Of a DNA stretch of 64,000 nt, positions 11,413-24,965 are shown in pieces (the stretch's first letter is position 1; every line of letters starts with the position of its first letter). Made by a program: the position numbers and the translations under genes. Source of the DNA: Apostichopus japonicus (taxonomy: Eukaryota > Echinodermata > Holothuroidea > Aspidochirotida > Stichopodidae); assembly GCF_037975245.1 (NCBI RefSeq), contig NC_092583.1:415764-479763 (forward strand). Reading direction: 5' to 3'. The notes beneath the pieces were generated by a model that worked only from the letters and a program-made list of their open reading frames with translations, was not told where the DNA came from and made no database searches.

Positions 11413-12570
11413 GGTATATGTATAATGGCTCAAAATATGTTGTTTGGTTATTTGACCTTTGACCCTATGATGTAATTAGTCATGCGAGTGCAACAACAGG
11501 ATGCCCAGGCACATGCTTACCAAGTTTCAAGTCAAGTGGCCCCCTTCCCTTCCCCCTCCCCAGTACACTATATTTAGGGATGAGATTAGTGTTGCATGTG
11601 TATACTAATATGTAGGCAACTGTTGTTGCATATTTATGTACACATGTGCAGTAGTGCTTACTGGAGGCCATCATGGAAATTTAATGTTTGCTCTTTGCAA
11701 TGTTAAATAAACGTCTTACCAGTTCCTCTTGATAAGAATATAATCCTTAATCGTTGAGGGAACTAAGTTGATGTCTATAAATGAAAATAATACTGTAATA
11801 GACGTTGTACAAAGCAGATAAGCCTGTTTATAATTAATAGTAACTTCCTCCTTCCTGAATCTGGGCAATGACTTAATAGGTGACAAAATCAACCAAATTG
11901 GGTCTTTATAATAAAGTATATATAGGTAGTCCTGTGGAACAGTTATTGTGCTACCAGATAAGCTATAAAGACCAGAAATGGTCATCTGAAGCTAGCTAGT
12001 ACTATGAATGCACACATCATACAGTTCAATATGGCTCTATTGACATACATGTGAGTTGATTGTCAATCAGTTTACTTAAGGCAAACTGGCGGTCTGTACC
12101 ATTTCACACCCAGTTTCATTTATTAGCTCTTTAATAGTACAAAGTTTGTAACACTGAATAGTGTAATATTGTCATGCCATGTTATAAGCTACTTGGGTGT
12201 CACATACATAGGTCTATGTGTATCACATGCCCTATACACTGTTTGCACTGTACACTCTAGTAGATCCACACAAAGAAACGTGTGATGAGAAATGTCAGTC
12301 TGCCGTTCCCCTCTAGAATACCTCTGCTCTTTTAGGTTATCATTGTATTATTTATTTCTTTATTCTTTATTATATTCTTCTGGTGAATGAATGGGATCAG
12401 TATTTCATCGTAGGGTGTTGGTGACCATTTATGGAAAATATGAGTAAATTTTAGCTAAATTTTGGACTAGTGGTACTGATCATTGAAGGTGATACCATCT
12501 CAGAATGTCTGTGATCTTTGAAAACAGAACAATGAATCAAAGAAAACTTGATAGCCCAGAAATTTAATTT

Positions 12571-12720
12571 AATGCTCCTCTCTCACCTGTCTCCCCACAT
12601 CTGCACTATTCCCATCTACCTAACTACACATTGGAACGTTTTAGCACAGCGCCCTCCCTCCATGGGCACCGCCCACTTACACCTTCCGAATCTACCGCTG
12701 AGGAAAAACTACACATTTTA
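12571..12720 (+). repeat. Dispersed pyrimidine-rich repeat copy
   Basis: It contains ctcacctgtctccccacat, then ttttagcacagcgccctcc, then a GGGCACCGCCCAC block and aatctaccgct. It is one of the fuller copies of the family. Confidence 0.65.
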
Positions 12721-12783
12721 TTAGCGACTTTTAAGTACAGAAGTATCATCCATACTTGTACATACTTGACATGTGGGAAGGTT

Positions 12784-12807
12784 GGAGGAGGGGGGGGGGG
12801 GTGGGGG
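12784..12807 (+). other. G-rich tract, G-quadruplex-capable
   Basis: A long run of G, preceded by GGAGG and followed by T and another G5. It could form a G-quadruplex on the sense strand of the intron transcript. Confidence 0.6.
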
Positions 12808-13263
12808 ACAAGACAGGATTTGATATACTTTAGTTAAAATAATTCTCTTAACTGTGACCGTTATAATTACTAACCAACTTATACCTCCAACGGTAGAATC
12901 CTGGTGACATGGTTTGTAATGATAGTATTCCCTGTTATCGGATAGTTGTTATGTTGGTAATGTGACAAACACATGAATATGTACTCATGAATATGTTATG
13001 TTACTGTTGTCATTCAGCAATTGTCAGTTATATTGTGGCCTGAATTGTGTGTTTTACTGTCAAAGTGTACACAAGACTTAATGATATCATATATGACCCC
13101 TGGAATTGTTCTCATTGGGATATGCCTAAATTTCTAATATAAACCAATAGTACTACATGATTCATATATAAGTTAATAAATGATGGGTGTACTGAACCTT
13201 GAACCCAGGTAGATTACTCTCAATGTTTACTAAATTCAAGATATTTTATTCTATTCATTTTAG

Positions 13264-13377
13264 GACAATGATGATGGCTACCTGTATGTGAAGCCAGGCT
13301 TAGAACCATTAACAAGGGAGGAATTGCAAGAACAGAAGGCAAGTCAGAAAGTCAGCTTCAGCATTGCTCCAATCAAG
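13264..13377 (+). CDS. PPP1R9: Neurabin/spinophilin, PP1-docking exon (38 codons)
   Basis: The exon is bounded by tttag|GAC and AAG|GTGAGT and is phase 0 at both ends. It encodes an acidic lead-in (DNDDGYLYVKPGLEPLTREE) and ends with KVSFSIAPIK. The KVSF core is the RVxF-type docking motif for the catalytic subunit of protein phosphatase 1; vertebrate neurabin/spinophilin have K-I-x-F followed by S-x-A-P-I at the same place. This is the diagnostic signature of the family together with the next exon. In the protein it sits just ahead of the PDZ domain and would hold PP1 in a fixed orientation. Confidence 0.95.
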
Positions 13378-13400
13378 GTGAGTTTTAGGTTACATAATAG

Positions 13401-13767
13401 TCTTTGATAGGGTAGGTCTTGTTTGATGCTATGATGAGTCAATATGACAGTAACTTTTGACAGGGTAGGTCCTGTTTGATGCTATGATGAGTCAATATGA
13501 CATCAATGGCTCAGCTATAACTTTTGACAGGGTAGGTCCTGTTTGATGCTATGATGAGTCAATATGACATCAATGGCTCAGCTATAACTTTTGACAGGGT
13601 AGGTCCTATTTGATGCTATGATGAGTCAATATGACAGCAACTTTTGACAGGGTAGGTCCTGTTTGATGCTATGATGAGTCAATATGACATCAATGGCTCA
13701 GCTGTAACTGTTGACAGGGTAGGTCCTGTTTGATGCTATGATGGTTCAATATGACATCAATGGCTTG
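13401..13767. repeat. Minisatellite immediately downstream of the PP1-docking exon
   Basis: Five to six imperfect units share ttttgacagggtaggtcctg, then tttgatgctatgatgagtca. Longer units add atcaatggctcagctataac. The array begins only about 25 bp after the splice donor of the exon. Confidence 0.9.
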
Positions 13768-14029
13768 GCAGTAATTCACATTTTATATGTAAAATAAAAT
13801 TGTAAAGCAAATTTGTTTGAGCACAGGGGATACTTCAATATGTTGTAAATAGCAAACATAAAAGAACTGAAAACTGTTTGGGTACAAAGTTAAATCCAAT
13901 TGGTTAATACGTGGGGAGTTGTATCATCTTTAAACCGTAATAATGTATCATTGTAAGTGAGGTACATACAGGACCATGAGCTATCTGTAAATCTGGAAAT
14001 GTTGGTAATGTATCTAATTCACATTATCT

Positions 14030-14570
14030 TTATACATGTAGCATATTTACATGTAGCATGTAGTTGATATCATACATGTATATAGCATATATAGCATAGT
14101 ATATATACATGTAGCAGATATAAGTAGTATACATGTAGTTATTGTAGTATATAGATATGTAGTATATATGTAGCATATTAACATGTATTATACATGTAGC
14201 ATGTATGTATTATATATAGTATAGTATATTTAGTATATATAGTATATGTAGGATACATGTAGCAGATATAAGTAGTATACATGTAGGTATTGTAGTATAG
14301 ATATGTAGTATATATGTAGCATATTAACATGTATTATATACATGTAGCATGTATGTATTATATATAGTGTAGTATATGTAGTATATATAGTATATGTAGG
14401 ATACATGTAGCAGATATAAGTAGTATACATGTAGTTATTGTAGTATATAGATATGTAGTATACATGTAGCATATTAACATGTATTATATACATGTAGCAT
14501 GTATGTATTATATATAGTATACTATATTTAGTATATATAGTATATGTAGGATACATGTAGCATATAAATA
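14030..14570. repeat. AT-rich array, units about 125 bp
   Basis: Three to four higher-order units are built of tacatgtagcatat, tagtatatatag and atatgtaggatacatg elements. The sequence is full of the palindromes TACATGTA and ATATAT. Confidence 0.85.
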
Positions 14571-14602
14571 TGAAATTAGTTGCTATTACTTAGACTTAGC
14601 CT

Positions 14603-14695
14603 ATAACAACTGGTAACCCCCCTCCCCCCCAGTGACCCTCTCTAGGGTCACTGCCCGCTTCCATTTGAATCTACCATTCAGAGAACATGATTTCG
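14603..14695 (+). repeat. Dispersed repeat copy with perfect hairpin
   Basis: A member of the dispersed family (aacaactggtaacccccctc, then gcttccatttgaatctacca). It contains a perfect 9-bp inverted repeat with a 4-base loop, AGTGACCCT-ctct-AGGGTCACT, at 14631-14652. Confidence 0.65.
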
Positions 14696-14879
14696 TAACC
14701 AGGAGACCGGTGCAGTAAGTATCTTTGTTGTTAATACCAAAACCAGTGAATTTTGGGTGTTACTTTTGTTGTATGTTAGACAGTGTCGCAATACAGCGAT
14801 GAATAGAAGACACATGCACAAACAGAGAGTTATAGAAACAGGGAGTATACCCAGTGCACCCAGTAGACACTACTGAATA

Positions 14880-14902
14880 GGGGGGGGGGGGAGGAGGGGG
14901 AC
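14880..14902 (+). other. Poly-G tract
   Basis: Eleven or more G followed by aggaggggg; G-quadruplex-capable and probably length-variable. Confidence 0.6.
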
Positions 14903-17900
14903 ATGTGAATAGCTTGAATGTCTCATTGGTGTTACAAACAACACACAGTCATATTCAACTGAAAGACTATTTCAAATGATAAACCACCAGTTTCTTTACT
15001 GTATGCAATAAATCAATCACATGCAGCCATTTACCATATTCTAGGCTGCTAGGCTGTCACCTTGTTGACTCCACCATAAGACTTATCAGGTCAGAGGCCA
15101 AAGGTTACCTAGAAACAATACACCAACTTAGATGCCAATAAAGTATCTCATATTTTGGATGTAAGTCATATCCAAGTATTCCTTTATATATATATGGATA
15201 AAAATAGTTGTGTATAATTGTTTCAAAGTCTGGCATAGTAGTTGACACTTGAAGTATTTTGATAATCTACTCACAGATTAATATTTCCAGTAAAAAGTTC
15301 AGTATTTTACAATAAGAGAATTTATTTTGAAGTTACAAAAGGCTCTATCCCTCTCCCCTCATATGAAAAAGAAACCTCCCCTTCCAAAAATAAATAAATA
15401 GAAAAAAGTGAGAAAAAAAAGGTATTACTTTTCATTCCACAGATGTGTTCAAATTAATTTCATGGCCTGTGTATGAAACAGCCACTCAATGTATTTGTTA
15501 AGTTTATAACTTGGGAAATAAATGTAGTGCTGATATTTCTTCTTTCCTACTTTTTTGCCCTTCATCGGTAATTAGAACTTTGTAGTACTGATAACTGCTC
15601 CACCATAATGGCCACTGTGACTATTCAAATAGATGGCGGTATTTGGTAATGGTTTCCTTCATGCTGACTGAGAGATACATGAACAGAGTTGGTGTTGTAT
15701 TACATGCAACTGGACATGTCTTTGAAAGTGACAAATTTGAGTGGAAAGGATTATTGAACTTGCATTTGTATCTTATGGTAGATCTTGAGAGAAAAAAATA
15801 AATAAATAAAAAATTTAAATAAATAAATTAAAAAACTGAATGTAGTAAGGGTCTCAAATTTCATTCTTTCAAAACCTTAAACAATGAGAACTGTTGATAG
15901 TTTCGTCATATTTAGTCTAAATTGTTGTCAAAGTGTCTGAGAATTGAGGTGTGCATTGCGTCTGGTTTAAAAGTTGAAGCAAGCTTCTTCTCATGAACTG
16001 TTTTAAATTTTTAATCATACCAGTTATAGGCAGTCCTAACTTATCACAGTAGGTACAGTAGCAAGCGGCCATTTGAAACAATGATTGATATTTTTTGTAT
16101 GCTCTGTCGTAACTTAAGACTCTATTGAATTACTGTAATTCTTTACCAAGTGAGCAGACAGACTCAAATAACATCATAGTATTTTGGTTTCACTCTGTTC
16201 TGTTCATGAGAGATGAAAACCCTCCTGTTAAGGAAGAAACTGATTGGTAAAGATACTGTAGAGCTCTGTGTAATTTATGTATGAGTGACAGTTAGGTAGT
16301 GACTTGTAATACCCTGTGCCCCTACTGCTCTTATATTTAGACATTTACATTGCTAAATGTAATGACCCAGGGGAACAGAGCAGGATAGAGGTACTCCACA
16401 GAGAGACAGAAAACATCAAACTGTTTAGCAATAATTTAGGTTGAAATTTTGTGGATTGTTAAGGCTAGTTGTAGATCAATGTAGAATTACATGTCAAACA
16501 CTGCAAATCAAGGATCTTGTATGCAACGTGTACATAAGATCCTGTTACAGACACACTATATACTGGCATCAGCTTGACTTACTTGGCAAGCACTGTGTTC
16601 CAATCAGCACATAATGGTATCGTGTTCGGTATTCACTTTGATCTAGCCAGAATGGAACCTTCGGCCTGAAGTTTTTATTACAGATGGTGACCATTTGTTT
16701 TATATTTTGTTGATGTCTTATTCAAATTGACATTTACAAAAGATTTAGAAGCATTTATACTTTATTATTATAACTTGGATCAATGTTGATGGTGAGCCAA
16801 CCTTGAAATATGGATAGCATTATCTATGTCTCTCATTAATGTATGTCATCATAATGTGATTGAACTTTGGGCTGTGAAGAAAAATGTGTAAATTAGTTTA
16901 GCCCTGAAAGTTTGAAACAAAAAGATGCCAAATTCTGAAGTTCTTTCTGCAATTGACTTATTGCTGTCATCCGTAGCACTACAATCATCATCATTATCAT
17001 TAACACCACTATTATATTAATGAACATAAATGTATAATCTGTTGGTAGATCTACAAACAGATGCTCTTAGTGCAAATTAACAACAGTGTGAAAGGCAAGC
17101 ATAAGCGTGCCTCCCTAATAAGGAAGAAATACAACAGAAGTCATTTAGAAGTTATTGAGTTCTTACAACAGATCTGTTTTCTATGTTGACTCAAAAAGAT
17201 AACAGAGATAGAAGAGACAAAAACACAATCTGTTGAATACTGGTGATTGTTGAATGGTGAATGTTGATCTTTTGAATACTATTGAATACTGTTGATCTGT
17301 TGAAATCTGTTGAATACTACAGTTATTGACATTTGTGTGAGAACATTTTTAAGTTTATCAATATTAAGATTAATGCTATAAGTGCCCATCGCCTAATCCT
17401 GCTTACTGACAAATGAAGCTGTGAAGTTTTATAGGCTTATGAAAACATTCAATAGACCTTACACTTTTAAACATTTCTATAAAGGTAAACGAAGTTGTGA
17501 TCCAGTCGATTCAACGGTAAATGAAAATATAAACAAATAGAACACTAGTAGTAACTGCATACATGTGCTGATGTACATGTGTTTCCTATTCCTATATATA
17601 TATAGGTGGTAGCATTGTCAGGTAAAACAAAGTTTGTAGCAGTTAAAGATATATAGTTAACAAAAAGACTAGCCTACAGTATTAACAGATAAGCAACACA
17701 AAATTGAGCATATATACTAACATGTTTTCCTGATCCCCTGTTTCCCATTCCATTGTACAATGAAATGAACCAAGTGTTTGTGTTTATTTCACTTTTAAAA
17801 CTTAGCATTCTGTTTCCAAGGGTTAAATTTGAGGCCATTAGTATCAATGGAACCCTTGATTATGTCAGAACAAACTTGATATAGGTAATCAGCAACCCCT

Positions 17901-18459
17901 GCATGCAAGATTTGGTTTGTGCATCTTCAAGATCTGTTAGGGTGCTCTAACACTTTCACTGTCAGAGATTTGGAAGACTGCCCTCTATCCATAGAAGTTT
18001 TCACCTCTCATGTACCTTTGTCTAACAGCCTTGATAAATTGAATGGGTGCCCTCTATATCATCTTGTGAAGTGCTACTAGTTGTGATGCCTGGCTTTGGA
18101 TGCACATTATGGCCAGGAAGCTTATGTTGTACAGCATAGCTTGTGTAGTAGCCATCAACAAAGCACTTTACTAAATGAATATAAATTACTTTAAATACTA
18201 GAACAGTTTTCTGAATGCTAAGCCAATGTGTTTTGGAATCTGAACATGCTAGTCAAAGTGCCTTAGCGTGTACAAAATTCAGTTGTTTTCTGTGTTCCTC
18301 TCCCCTTCCTTCCTTCCTCCCCTTCCCTCTCCCCTCAGTTGGTATTCTGATACCAACAAATTCAATGCCTGTTTGTCTTTTTGTATTGTGTAGCACAAAA
18401 ACATAACTGGCACTTTTAGTGTCTTTGTTCATTTTATATGCCCAAAACTGATGAGTTTG

Positions 18460-20058
18460 ATGTATACATATTCAATATTGTCTGAATACTATATTCATTA
18501 CTGCCTGTATGTACATATTCATACTGTCTGTATACAATGGTCTGCATATTCAATACACAATACTGTCTATATACAACTATCTGCATAATATATTCCATAC
18601 TGCCTGTATACATATTCAATACTGTCTGAATACTATATTCATTACTGCCTGTATACATTTTTATACTGTCTGTATACAATGGTCTGCATATTCAATACAC
18701 ATACTGTCTATATACAACTGTCTGCATATTCATTACTGCCTGTATACATATTCATACTGTCTGTATACAATGGTCTGCATATTCAATACACATACTGTCT
18801 ATATACAACTGTCTGCATATTCATTACTGTCTGTATACATACAACTGTCTGCATATTCAATACTATCTGTATACATATTCATTACTGTCTGTATACATAT
18901 AGTCTGTATACAACAGTCGTCATATTCAATACACAATACTGTCTATATACAACTATCTGCACATTCATTTCTGTCTGTATACATACAACTGTCTGCATAT
19001 TCAATACTATCTGTATTCATATTCATTACTGTTCTGTATACATATAGTCTGTATACAACAGTCGTCATATTCAATACACAATACTGTCTATATACAACTA
19101 TCCGCACATTCATTTCTGTCTGTATACATACAACTGTCTGCATATTCAATACTATCTGTATACATATTCATTACTGTTCTGTATACATATAGTCTGTATA
19201 CAACAGTCGTCATATTCAATACACAATACTGTCTATATACAACTATCCGCACATTCATTTCTGTCTGTATACATACAACTGTCTGCATATTCAATACTAT
19301 CTGTATACATATTCATTACTGTCTGTATACATATAGTCTGTATACAACAGTCGTCATATTCAATACACAATACTGTCTATATACAACTATCCGCACATTC
19401 ATTTCTGTCTGTATACATACAACTGTCTGCATATTCAATACTATCTGTATACATATTCATTACTGTTCTGTATACATATAGTCTGTATACAACAGTCGTC
19501 ATATTCAATACACAATACTGTCTATATACAACTATCCGCACATTCATTTCTGTCTGTATACATACAACTGTCTGCATATTCAATACTATCTGTATACATA
19601 TTCATTACTGTCTGTATACATATAGTCTGTATACAACAGTCGTCATATTCAATACACAATACTGTCTATATACAACTATCCGCACATTCATTTCTGTCTG
19701 TATACATACAACTGTCTGCATATTCAATACTATCTGTATACATATTCATTACTGTCTGTATACATATATCAATACTGTCTGTAAACAGCAGTCTGCATAT
19801 ATACAACTATCTGCATAATATATTCCATACTGCCTGTATACATATTCAATACTGTCTATATACAGTATATATATATATACAACCGTCTGCATATTCAATT
19901 CTGTCTGTATTTGTATTCAATACTGTCTGTATACATACATTCAATACTGTCTATATAAACGACAGTCTGCATATTCAATACACATATTCAATTCTGTCTA
20001 TATATATACAACTGTCTGCATATTCATGCTGTCTGTTTACTTATTCAATACTGTCAGT
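18460..20058. repeat. Complex array with 145-bp higher-order repeat
   Basis: The basic motif is ctgtctgtatacatattcaa and variants. Between about 18880 and 19770 it is organised into six near-identical higher-order units of about 145 bp, each containing tatagtctgtatacaacagt, cgtcatattcaatacacaat and atctgcacattcatttctgt-type segments (c/t variants). Flanks are less ordered. Open frames in several phases are a by-product of the repeat. Confidence 0.93.
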
Positions 20059-21654
20059 TGTTACAATACAATCATATTCATGTTGTATACCATTCAGATT
20101 CATTGGTTTAATTATAATTCTTCTAAAGTTGTAATTTTACAATTTTTTGTTAACTTTAAAATTTTGTAAAGGATACATGTACTGTATCCTTTAGGGCCTA
20201 GGCACTTAATTTGTAGACTAAAGGAAACTGAAATTCAAGACTTGACCAAGAAAAAATGTTGGTGATTTGAGTATTTTATTGAGATTCTGTCTTTCACATG
20301 GGTGACTATCTTGTTGCTACTATAGTCTTCCAGTTGAGTTTTAAGTGTTACACTTCTGTATTGAATGCTAACCCCAGGCTTAAACAAAAATCTGAGTCGG
20401 GTTAGGAGAAGTAGAATGGGTGTACACAACTTTGAATAATTCCATTATTCTTCAGATGAAAGAAAAGAAATGAAACATCTGTTTGTTGCAATTTAATTGT
20501 TTCCTGATAATCTGTTTCATCTGAAACATTGAATGCTAAAAAAATTAATCTGTGGATATAGGTTTTTAATCGGATCGTAGAAGTAGGTAGTACAATGTAT
20601 GCCCTCGATGTTGAGGAAAATTGACAAAAGTTGAACAAGAGAAAAGAAGGTTAAATCTAGGTTAAAGAACCCTGAAGGATGGAAATGAGAGTTGGTTTTA
20701 AGTGAAAGACATCCGCAGAATTATATTAGAGAAGATGCATGTTGATAATAGTAAAGAACAGGTGCAACAAATGGTCTTATTCCCTGGTCTCGTAAATCCT
20801 GGTTCTAGTTTTGTATAACTCAGAATACGAAAAAGGTTTCTTAGTTATAGAACTGTCTCTGGTTTATTGTGGAAGAGTTAGGAAGAATTAAGGGGTTCTT
20901 TGTTATAAGTGTCAATAATGCTTGTCAATAATATTATTAAGCCAATCTTCATTATTCCTTATAATTTTTAACAGTTCAATTTGTGTATTGACACTTGAAT
21001 AAAGTGTATAAACTGCAATCAATAAACTTTCTTGCAGTTAACAGCAAGGAAGAACTTAATATCGCAAAATGTTATAACATTGCATAATGTTCAAGTCGCT
21101 ATACAAGTGCAAAGATGGTTGGTAGTTTTATACACAGTAACCATGTAGTATTCTGTATTACAGGAGACAAAGGTCAGAACCTTCAAAATTGGTTGAAATT
21201 ATTTGAACACTAGATATTCCCAAACAGCGCTGTGTGTTTATACTGTAGTATAAAATGGTTGGCTATCATTACACACAACTCACTTAATTTAACTGGTATT
21301 GCACTCACTATTGTAAATAATGCATTGTTCATGCATCCTACCTCCATACCACACCCTCTCCTTCCCATCCCTACCCCGTCTTAACTTGAAAGAATCAGCT
21401 GGGTGTTGGCTTACAATGCATTTCCTTCCATGGGAAGTCCTGCTACGCCTGAGTACACATAAGCACACCTATTGAGGAGCTATGATAAGGCTAGAGTCAG
21501 TAAGACAGGCCTCTTTATTATTTAGACCTAATAATTCTCTAGACTCCAGCAGATGGAAAACTCTCAAATCATAAGATACCATCATGGACAAATTCCGAAA
21601 GGAAAAATCCACTCGAAAAACACGTGATACAGGCAATTTGGATGGTACAATGAG

Positions 21655-21775
21655 AAGGAAGGCATTGACTGGAGGGGCTGGTCATAGATGGCGCACAGTG
21701 TTAAAAGGTTACCAGGACATTCTAGGTACAGTAGACGAGGGTGCTTAGGTTGTGGGGAGACAGGTGAGCTTGTCA
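21655..21775 (-). repeat. Dispersed pyrimidine-rich repeat, minus-strand copy
   Basis: Read on the minus strand it gives gctcacctgtctccccacaa, then aagcaccctcgtc, then ggtaaccttttaacactgtg, in the family order. An inverted copy shows that the family is interspersed and not one long tandem duplication. Confidence 0.65.
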
Positions 21776-22142
21776 CTTGTAAATATCCAAACCAGTGACT
21801 TTTGCAATATTTGAAGTATATCCCATTAAGAATGACTGTTTGTTTTGTTAAAGTAAGACCGTGTTTGTTTCAAGTGTATCCTGTTAAGAGTGACAGAGTT
21901 TTTTTTGTTTCAGAGTATCTTGGTGCAGTTTGCTTGAATATATGTCAACATTTTACTTTTTATTCTTTGTATTCACAAAGTGTACAGTAGCTGTTTCTAT
22001 GGTGTCGTGTATTTGCTACTAAGTATGACATGTTTAATATAACGGTGATGTACTAACCCTTCTTCAGATATAACCATGACGGTTATCTGGATGTGGTGAA
22101 TACTCTTAATCACTCTCATAAAGTCATGCAGATATTTATGGC

Positions 22143-22206
22143 AATATCAGCATACAAGGATCATCCCCAGCATTAATATCAGCATACAAGGATCATCCCC
22201 AGCATT
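22143..22206. repeat. 32-bp perfect tandem duplication
   Basis: Two identical adjacent copies of a 32-bp unit starting aatatcagcatacaaggatc. Confidence 0.95.
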
Positions 22207-23289
22207 GTCTGTCTTTTATCATTCTATTAATGATCAATCTGGTTTGTCAGATAGAGTGGTTTTCAATGAAGTGTTAGCGGATGTGTCAATTGCAGTCCTC
22301 ACTGCCATTGCCATCAGGAACGTTTCCATGTTCCTAAAAGAACCCATTTTTATCCTGTCTTTGACCTAAATTTTTGTTGAAAAGTATAATGCCCTGAAAG
22401 AAAGTTAGGAAAGTGCCGATTATTCGTAGCCATGGGTGCTTTAGAACGTCTGAGTGCTGTCGGATGGGTTAGCCCAAAGGTCAGTCAGGAGCCCTGTAAC
22501 TAGAGCTGGTCTCCTTAACCCAAGGTCACAACATACGTAATAGTTAATCAAAGGCTCCTTGTGGAGGTTCACCAAACTCAAGATTTAATTAAGAAAACCA
22601 TTATTTTTGAGGTGTCTGTTGCAAGAACTAGAAAATGCCTAATGGGTGAACTGGGACCTTTTAATTATACAAGTTAAGGTTGACAATGCTCAAGAAGTGC
22701 TGCTGTTTTGTATGAAGTAATTTAAGGTGATAGATTGCAAAGTTTACAAGTTTCTTTCTTTTGTATACTCTTATGAGTTACTGTCAGTACATGGTCTACA
22801 TTGGTTAGAAAACACTGGCAGTATAATCAAGTAAGAAACAATATCAAATATCAATGAGTGGTTTTGAAAATTGGGCCTTAAATTTGATTGTTTAATGAGA
22901 AAAAAAAATCAGTGTACAAAAAATCAGTGTACATAACCTCCCATTGTTTTCTATATACCTTGTTGCAGTATCTTAATTGTTATATTAAATATCATGAAAA
23001 TCATAAATTTAGCTAAAAGTTGCAACAAAATCAAATGCCTAAGTTGATGATAATTCTCAGGTACTCTTTTTGTGTCTCAGTGTTCAGAGTCTATTAGAAT
23101 GGAAATGATACACTGCACTACTTTACTTTAGTGTTTGTAAGATACTGTCTCCAGAGTATGGCATAATATCACATGATGCAGCCCACAAATATGATAGTTA
23201 TTAATTGGAAGAAGCCCAGTTTTATCCTCTCTCTTTACTATATAACCATATTAACTTCATTCTTCTATTAGCTGTATCCTTTACTGTAC

Positions 23290-23530
23290 ATACACCAGCC
23301 GATAACAACTAGTAACATTCCTGCATCGTATCCCTGATGTCCCTATCTAGGGTTGTTGTCCTCTTCCTTCCCAATCTACCATTCAGAAGTCTTCTAGCTA
23401 GGATTTAAAAGCTTGCACTATTTAGCACAGTGTCCCGCCCCCTCTGGACACAACCCACCCCTTTGACACCTTACTCTCTTGAAGTCCTTGTCACTGTGAT
23501 CTCCTTACAGGTCACTCTTCACTTCCAGGA
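23290..23530 (+). repeat. Dispersed pyrimidine-rich repeat copy
   Basis: It contains aacaactagtaaca, tctagggttgt, cccaatctaccattcaga and then tttagcacagtgtcccgccc, so several blocks of the family occur in one place. It is more diverged than the 24836 copy. Confidence 0.55.
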
Positions 23531-24835
23531 GTTCTGAATCTGTCAATGTCTGAAGTAGTTAGTCTGTTCATCTTGCCCCTATTAAATTGTTACAAATCAC
23601 TGCATTAAAACATAATAATGCAACCAACCCTCGTAATGTAGTCAAGGACCAGATAAGGTCATGAAATGAGGACATTTGATCTCTTTTGTCTTTTGAGATG
23701 AAGACTTTTATCTTTGAGAAGGTTATTTGTGTTATTTGATCTTTGTTCCATATCATCCAACAAATCGTGCGTTTAGGAAAGTACTTTCATGAACCTTTTC
23801 ACCATTTCCTTGTGGTTTAGAATTGTTTTTGGATAAATGAGTTGTAATTGCAGTCATTGACTCTGGAGGAAGGGACTGTCAATTTGCTCTGTCAATATGT
23901 ATCTTTGTTGTCAATTGTCCATATATTTAATAATCAGCACAGGCCTACCAAGGTCACCTTACTAATCCCATGATTAATTCTGTGACATAAACTTATCATT
24001 TAGTGTTCACAAATTCATCACAGACACTACAACACTAGGTAAAGTATTTTATTAAATGGATTATGTAAGATGGATACCTGGATTGGGATAAAGCAAGTAA
24101 CAATATAATCCCAATCAATGTACCGTTTTAATGCTGCAACTTAAGTTAAGGTCAGTTTACTCAAAAGTATTATAGTTGTAATATTTCTGATTCCTCAGCT
24201 TTAGTGAAAATTAACAGTTAAATCCACTGAGGTAAGACTGAGTTAGGAGATGTTTAAAGTGTACCTTCAATTAAACCTGAAATCACTGTTTGGCCTCTGA
24301 GCAGCCCTAGGTGATTCAGCCAATGACATGTGTGATATCCCACGACTCCTTTAATCATTTCCGAATGCTTTTCATCGACCATAGCGTGGTCAATGTATGC
24401 ATCCCGGACATGTATGTCAAAGCATTGTGGTGATGTGTCTTGTACTATATTTCCCTCTCAAAATGTGATCAATAACAATGTATTAATTTACACACGTAAT
24501 CAGCTAGGATCAATCTTCCCTTCACTCGCTGATATTCTTAGTTCAAAGAAATGACAGAAAAACAACAAGATGATGATGACGTTGAAAGTTAAAACAAAGT
24601 AAGAAAAGCAAATGGAGGAGGTGAATTCTGACAGAAACAGTCTTGACTTTTGAATTACTTATAGATCTGCTGTCCCTTGTTTGTGCAAACATTGAAAAGA
24701 TTATACTGTTTACAAGTGGAAAAGAAAGCAATTACCAACCTGTAAATACTTCTTGGAAAGATTTAAATTGTGTCCTCGTCTGTATTGCCCACCTCCTCTT
24801 CTGTTGTACTAAATTGTTCAGATTTAGACTTATTT

Positions 24836-24965
24836 TCTTCGCTCCTCGCTTACCTGCCTCCTCACAACCTTTGCACCCATTCTACCGTTACTATAATGTA
24901 CATGGTAACCCTTTAACACTGTGCACCCTCCCCGGTCATTGCCCCTCCTCATTCTACCATTTTAA
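24836..24965 (+). repeat. Dispersed pyrimidine-rich repeat, well-preserved copy
   Basis: The best-preserved copy: tcgctcctcgcttacctgcc, tcctcacaacctttgcacc, a TCTACC block, ggtaaccctttaacactgtg, caccctccccggtcattgcc and tcattctaccatttt. Confidence 0.7.

Larger units (their letters stand above)
2832..13263 (+). other. PPP1R9: Neurabin intron 1 (about 10.4 kb)
   Basis: The intron runs from the donor GTGAGT at 2832 to an acceptor (tattttattctattcattttag, AG at 13262-13263). It is phase 0. It holds several minisatellites, a terminal-inverted-repeat element, copies of the dispersed pyrimidine-rich repeat and one candidate small exon, all listed separately. The single-copy parts (about 3480-3810, 3980-4610, 4740-5770, 6140-7080, 7230-7480, 10703-11357, 11415-12570, 12840-13263) show no convincing genes; open frames there are short and lack recognisable domains. 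Confidence 0.8.

Noticed and set aside
18509-19192. 227-codon open frame and several related frames
   Set aside because: By-product of the ctgtctgtatac array; the same peptide repeats occur in overlapping frames and on both strands.
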